DNA of 9,043 nt from positions 1-9,043 of the forward strand of contig CAMAHZ010000040.1 in the NCBI GenBank assembly GCA_945834965.1, written 5' to 3'. Positions within the stretch are counted from its first letter, which is position 1, and every line of letters starts with the position of its first letter. The position numbers and the translations under genes were made by a program. The notes under the pieces are model-generated. The model saw nothing but the letters and a program-made list of their open reading frames with translations. It was not told the DNA's origin and ran no database searches. Source of the DNA: an uncultured Clostridia bacterium (lineage in GTDB: Bacteria; Bacillota; Clostridia; Christensenellales; Borkfalkiaceae). This document shows, one piece after another, positions 6,801-9,043 of this stretch.

Positions 6801-6823
6801 GTAGCATAAAATTTAATTTACAA

Positions 6824-8908
6824 TTAGTTATTCACGCTATAGAGAAGGTCAAAATAGGTGGGGTAAGGCCAGTAGTCTGCCGCTACCATTGTTTCCATCT
6901 TATCCACACGCCTTCTGATATCGTCCATAATGGGGAGAATTACGTGAGCCATAGCCTGAGAAGCAGGTACTACGTCTGCAAGGTCAACGTCTGCAAGCGC
7001 ACCTTCAAGCTTATTGGTTAAACCCACCACTTCGTCGTTGAGCTGAGCAAGGGCGGAAATCGTCTCTTTTTCGGCTATGCAGGGAAGCTCTTCACACACC
7101 GCCTTTTTTGCCGCAACGTTAGTACAAAGCTCGGCTACGAAATCGGATACGGCAGGGAGTATGTCGCGCCTAACCATCTCAACCATGGTCTTTGCTTCTA
7201 TGTTGATAATCTTTATGTAGTTCTCAAGCTGAATATCCGCACGGGCAATAGCTTCTTCCTTGGTATATACGCCCTGACGGACGAACACTTCGATATTCTT
7301 ATCTTCAAAGCATACGGGAACAGCGTCTGCCGTCGTCTTGTTGTTGAGCAAGCCGCGCCTTGCAGCTTCGGGTTCCCACGCAGGACCGTAGCCGTCTTCG
7401 TTAAAGATAATGCGGTAGTGAGCCTTAAGCTCTCTCTTAATTATCTCGTTAGAAGCCTTTTCAACGTCCTTTGCCTTTTCAAGCTCGTCTGCAAAGCCTT
7501 CAAACGCGTCTGCAACTATGGTGTTTAAAACGATATTTGCGTCGGCTACGTTTGCCTGTGAACCGAGCATACGGAATTCGAATTTGTTACCCGTAAACGC
7601 AAAGGGCGACGTCCTGTTTCTGTCGGTTGCGTCCTTGGGGAAGATGGGGCTTTCGGGTACGCCTATGCTGCCCTTTTGAGCAGTCTTGGGCACGTAGTCC
7701 TTATCGTTTACGATAGAGTCTACTAACGCGCCGAGCTGGTCGCCAAGGTAAACGGAAACGATTGCAGGGGGTGCTTCGTCCGCGCCAAGTCTGTGGTCGT
7801 TACCGGCAGATGCAACCGAAGCCCTTAAGATACCCTGATAATCGTCGACCGACTTGATAACAGCCGCTAAAACGAGTTTGAATAAGGTGTTGTTTTCGGG
7901 ATTTTCACCGGGGTTTAAAAGGTTATAGCCGTCGTCGGTGGACATAGACCAGTTGTTATGCTTGCCCGAGCCGTTTACGCCTTCGAAGGGTTTTTCGTGG
8001 AGAAGGCATACGAGATGGTGCTTTAAGGCAACCTTCTTCATAATCTCCATAGTGAGCATATTGTTATCTACGGCGACGTTGGTCGTGCCGAAGATGGGCG
8101 CCATTTCGTGCTGAGCAGGCGCAACTTCGTTGTGCTTGGTCTTTGAGAAAATGCCGTACGACCAAAGCTCTTTATCCAAGTCCTGCATGTAGGAAACTAC
8201 TCTGGGCTTGAGCATACCGAAGTAATGGTCTTCAAGTTCCTGCCCGCGTGAAGCTTTTGCACCGAAGAGCGTTCTTCCGCAAAGGCGCAAGTCCTTTCTC
8301 TTTAAGTACTCTTCTTCGTCTACAAGGAAATATTCCTGTTCGGGTCCTACGGTCGTTGAGACCTTTTTGCATTCTTTTCCGAACAACTTCAATACTCTCT
8401 TTGCCTGCTTGTCGATAGCCGTCATAGAGCGCAAAAGGGGCGACTTTTTATCCAGCGTTTCGCCCGTGTAGGATACGAATACGGTGGGTATGTAGAGCGT
8501 ACCTTCCTTTACGAATGCAGGGGAAGTAGGGTCCCAAGCGGTGTAACCCCTTGCCATATAGGTTGCACGGGAACCGCCCGAAGGGAAGCTTGACGCGTCG
8601 GGTTCGCCAACGATAAGGCTTTTACCCGTAAGGCGCATAATCGCCTTGTCGCCTTCAGGTTCGATAAAGCTGTCGTGCTTTTCGGCAGTTAGTCCCGTAA
8701 GGGGCTGGAACCAGTGGGTATAGTGGGTTGCACCCTTTGATACTGCCCATTTTTTCATAGCAGACGCAACCGTACCTGCAATTGATACGTCGAGCGTCTT
8801 GCCGGATTCTATAGTAGCGCGTAAAAGCTTATATACTTCGCTGGGTAAAGTTTCCTTTTGAACCTGGTCGTTAAATACGTTTTCACCGAACGTCTCAGGA
8901 ATATTCAT
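6824..8908 (-). CDS. glnN: Glutamine synthetase type III
   Basis: This enzyme makes glutamine from glutamate, ammonia and ATP in the cytoplasm. The 694 residues point to the type III family (about 700) rather than type I (about 450-470). Visible landmarks are HWFQPLTG (65-72), the SFPSGGSRATY segment (107-117) typical of type III, GPEQEYFLVD (188-197) with metal-binding glutamates, NEVAPAQHEMAP (260-271), VNGSGKHNNWS (311-321) in the ATP/glutamate region, and RTSPFAFTGNKFEFRMLG (432-449). The C-terminal 200 or so residues are helical and family-specific; the protein ends with YWPYPTYFDLLY near 679-690. The start is supported by AGGAGAG (8916-8922) 7 nt upstream. The gene has a consensus promoter just upstream and a hairpin terminator just downstream, so it is probably transcribed alone. 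I recognise no GlnR-type operator or glutamine riboswitch in front of it. Confidence 0.97.
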   Translation of the reverse strand: MNIPETFGENVFNDQVQKETLPSEVYKLLRATIESGKTLDVSIAGTVASAMKKWAVSKGATHYTHWFQPLTGLTAEKHDSFIEPEGDKAIMRLTGKSLIVGEPDASSFPSGGSRATYMARGYTAWDPTSPAFVKEGTLYIPTVFVSYTGETLDKKSPLLRSMTAIDKQAKRVLKLFGKECKKVSTTVGPEQEYFLVDEEEYLKRKDLRLCGRTLFGAKASRGQELEDHYFGMLKPRVVSYMQDLDKELWSYGIFSKTKHNEVAPAQHEMAPIFGTTNVAVDNNMLTMEIMKKVALKHHLVCLLHEKPFEGVNGSGKHNNWSMSTDDGYNLLNPGENPENNTLFKLVLAAVIKSVDDYQGILRASVASAGNDHRLGADEAPPAIVSVYLGDQLGALVDSIVNDKDYVPKTAQKGSIGVPESPIFPKDATDRNRTSPFAFTGNKFEFRMLGSQANVADANIVLNTIVADAFEGFADELEKAKDVEKASNEIIKRELKAHYRIIFNEDGYGPAWEPEAARRGLLNNKTTADAVPVCFEDKNIEVFVRQGVYTKEEAIARADIQLENYIKIINIEAKTMVEMVRRDILPAVSDFVAELCTNVAAKKAVCEELPCIAEKETISALAQLNDEVVGLTNKLEGALADVDLADVVPASQAMAHVILPIMDDIRRRVDKMETMVAADYWPYPTYFDLLYSVNN

Positions 8909-8915
8909 AAAATAT

Positions 8916-8922
8916 CTCTCCT
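8916..8922 (-). promoter_or_regulatory. Ribosome binding site of glnN
   Basis: AGGAGAG on the minus strand, 7 nt before the ATG at 8908. It is the strongest Shine-Dalgarno match in the window and fits a highly expressed gene. Confidence 0.85.
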
Positions 8923-8941
8923 AAAGAAATTATATACCAAA

Positions 8942-8970
8942 ATTATATTTAATAAATGTCAAATTGTCAA
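8942..8970 (-). promoter_or_regulatory. Consensus sigma-A promoter of glnN
   Basis: On the minus strand a -35 box TTGACA (8965-8970) is followed by exactly 17 bp and a -10 box TATAAT (8942-8947), a perfect match to the vegetative consensus. The start site would fall near 8935, giving a leader of about 27 nt that contains the AGGAGAG ribosome binding site. A second TTGACA (8957-8962) lies inside the spacer, so the -35 region reads TTGACAATTTGACA. No suitably spaced -10 box goes with the second copy: the next TATA-like runs (8929-8936) are 20 or more bp away. Confidence 0.88.
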
Positions 8971-8973
8971 CCG

Positions 8974-8985
8974 ATAAAGCTTTAT
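8974..8985. repeat. 12-bp perfect palindrome upstream of the glnN promoter
   Basis: ATAAAGCTTTAT reads the same on both strands and lies 3 bp upstream of the glnN -35 box. It could be a protein-binding site, but a short A/T-rich palindrome of this kind can arise by chance, so no function is claimed. Confidence 0.35.
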
Positions 8986-9006
8986 ATGGCGTTCACAAGT
9001 CTTAAT

Positions 9007-9043
9007 AAAAACTATAAGCACAGGTTATAGGTGGTGCGACCAC
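9007..9043 (-). terminator. Possible hairpin pair / weak terminator at the window edge
   Basis: Read on the minus strand, a GTGGT-CGC-ACCAC hairpin (9031-9043) is followed directly by CTATAA-CCTGTGC-TTATAG (9012-9030) and then TTTTT (9007-9011). The second stem plus T run has the layout of an intrinsic terminator for a minus-strand gene beyond the right edge. However, the stem is only 6 A/T-rich pairs, so it would be weak alone. The first hairpin is cut by the window edge and may extend further. Confidence 0.4.

Noticed and set aside
8957..8970. Possible GlnR/TnrA box in TGTCAAATTGTCAA before glnN
   Set aside because: The GlnR/TnrA site needs TGTNA and its inverted partner TNACA separated by about 7 bp. 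Here the two TGTCAA elements are direct repeats and are fully explained as -35 hexamers on the other strand.
9028..9043. Resemblance of AGGTGGTGCGACCAC (plus strand) to a T-box antiterminator core
   Set aside because: The canonical AGGGTGG-ACCGCG core is not matched, the element would point away from glnN, and no stem I or specifier loop can be seen on the plus strand upstream of it. The symmetric hairpin explains the sequence better.
1..9043. Mobile elements, CRISPR arrays, toxin-antitoxin or defence genes
   Set aside because: No spaced direct repeats, transposase or integrase motifs, or unexplained ORFs remain after the six metabolic genes are placed. Gaps total well under 10 percent of the window.

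Overview
The window is a gene-dense stretch of bacterial chromosome. Six complete genes, all on the minus strand, fill nearly all of it. In transcription order (right to left) they are glnN (type III glutamine synthetase), purA (adenylosuccinate synthase), dapF (diaminopimelate epimerase), pyrG (CTP synthase), dapL (LL-diaminopimelate aminotransferase) and malQ (4-alpha-glucanotransferase). I see no mobile element, tRNA, rRNA, CRISPR array or prophage gene. The many short ORFs in other frames are shadows of these six genes.

The organism is most likely an uncultured anaerobe of the Clostridia (Bacillota), perhaps from a gut. This is inferred from the combination of DapL (not the succinylase or acetylase lysine routes), a type III glutamine synthetase of 694 residues, a divergent PurA of a kind I associate from memory with Clostridia, near-consensus sigma-A promoters and mostly purine-rich Shine-Dalgarno sites. 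A precise genus cannot be read from the sequence.

There are two transcription units. The first is glnN alone. It has a perfect-consensus promoter (TTGACA, 17 bp, TATAAT) about 30 nt before its start codon and a strong 14-bp hairpin terminator 23 nt after its stop. The second starts in the 202-nt gap after glnN from another strong promoter (TTGACT, 17 bp, TATAAT) and probably reads purA-dapF-pyrG-dapL-malQ with gaps of 13, 32, 91 and 33 nt. A 22-bp perfect palindrome with 9-bp arms lies on the -10 box of this second promoter and is the best candidate here for an uncharacterised regulatory site. The window starts just after malQ (41 nt) and ends 135 nt upstream of glnN.

The gene products form a nitrogen and precursor-supply set. 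GlnN makes glutamine. PyrG uses glutamine to aminate UTP to CTP. PurA uses aspartate to commit IMP to AMP. DapL and DapF are successive steps from tetrahydrodipicolinate to meso-diaminopimelate, which feeds both lysine and peptidoglycan. MalQ at the 3' end is a carbohydrate gene without an obvious link to the rest. The coding content is ordinary core metabolism. The points worth a second look are in regulation and gene order, and I found no evidence of a novel multi-gene system.
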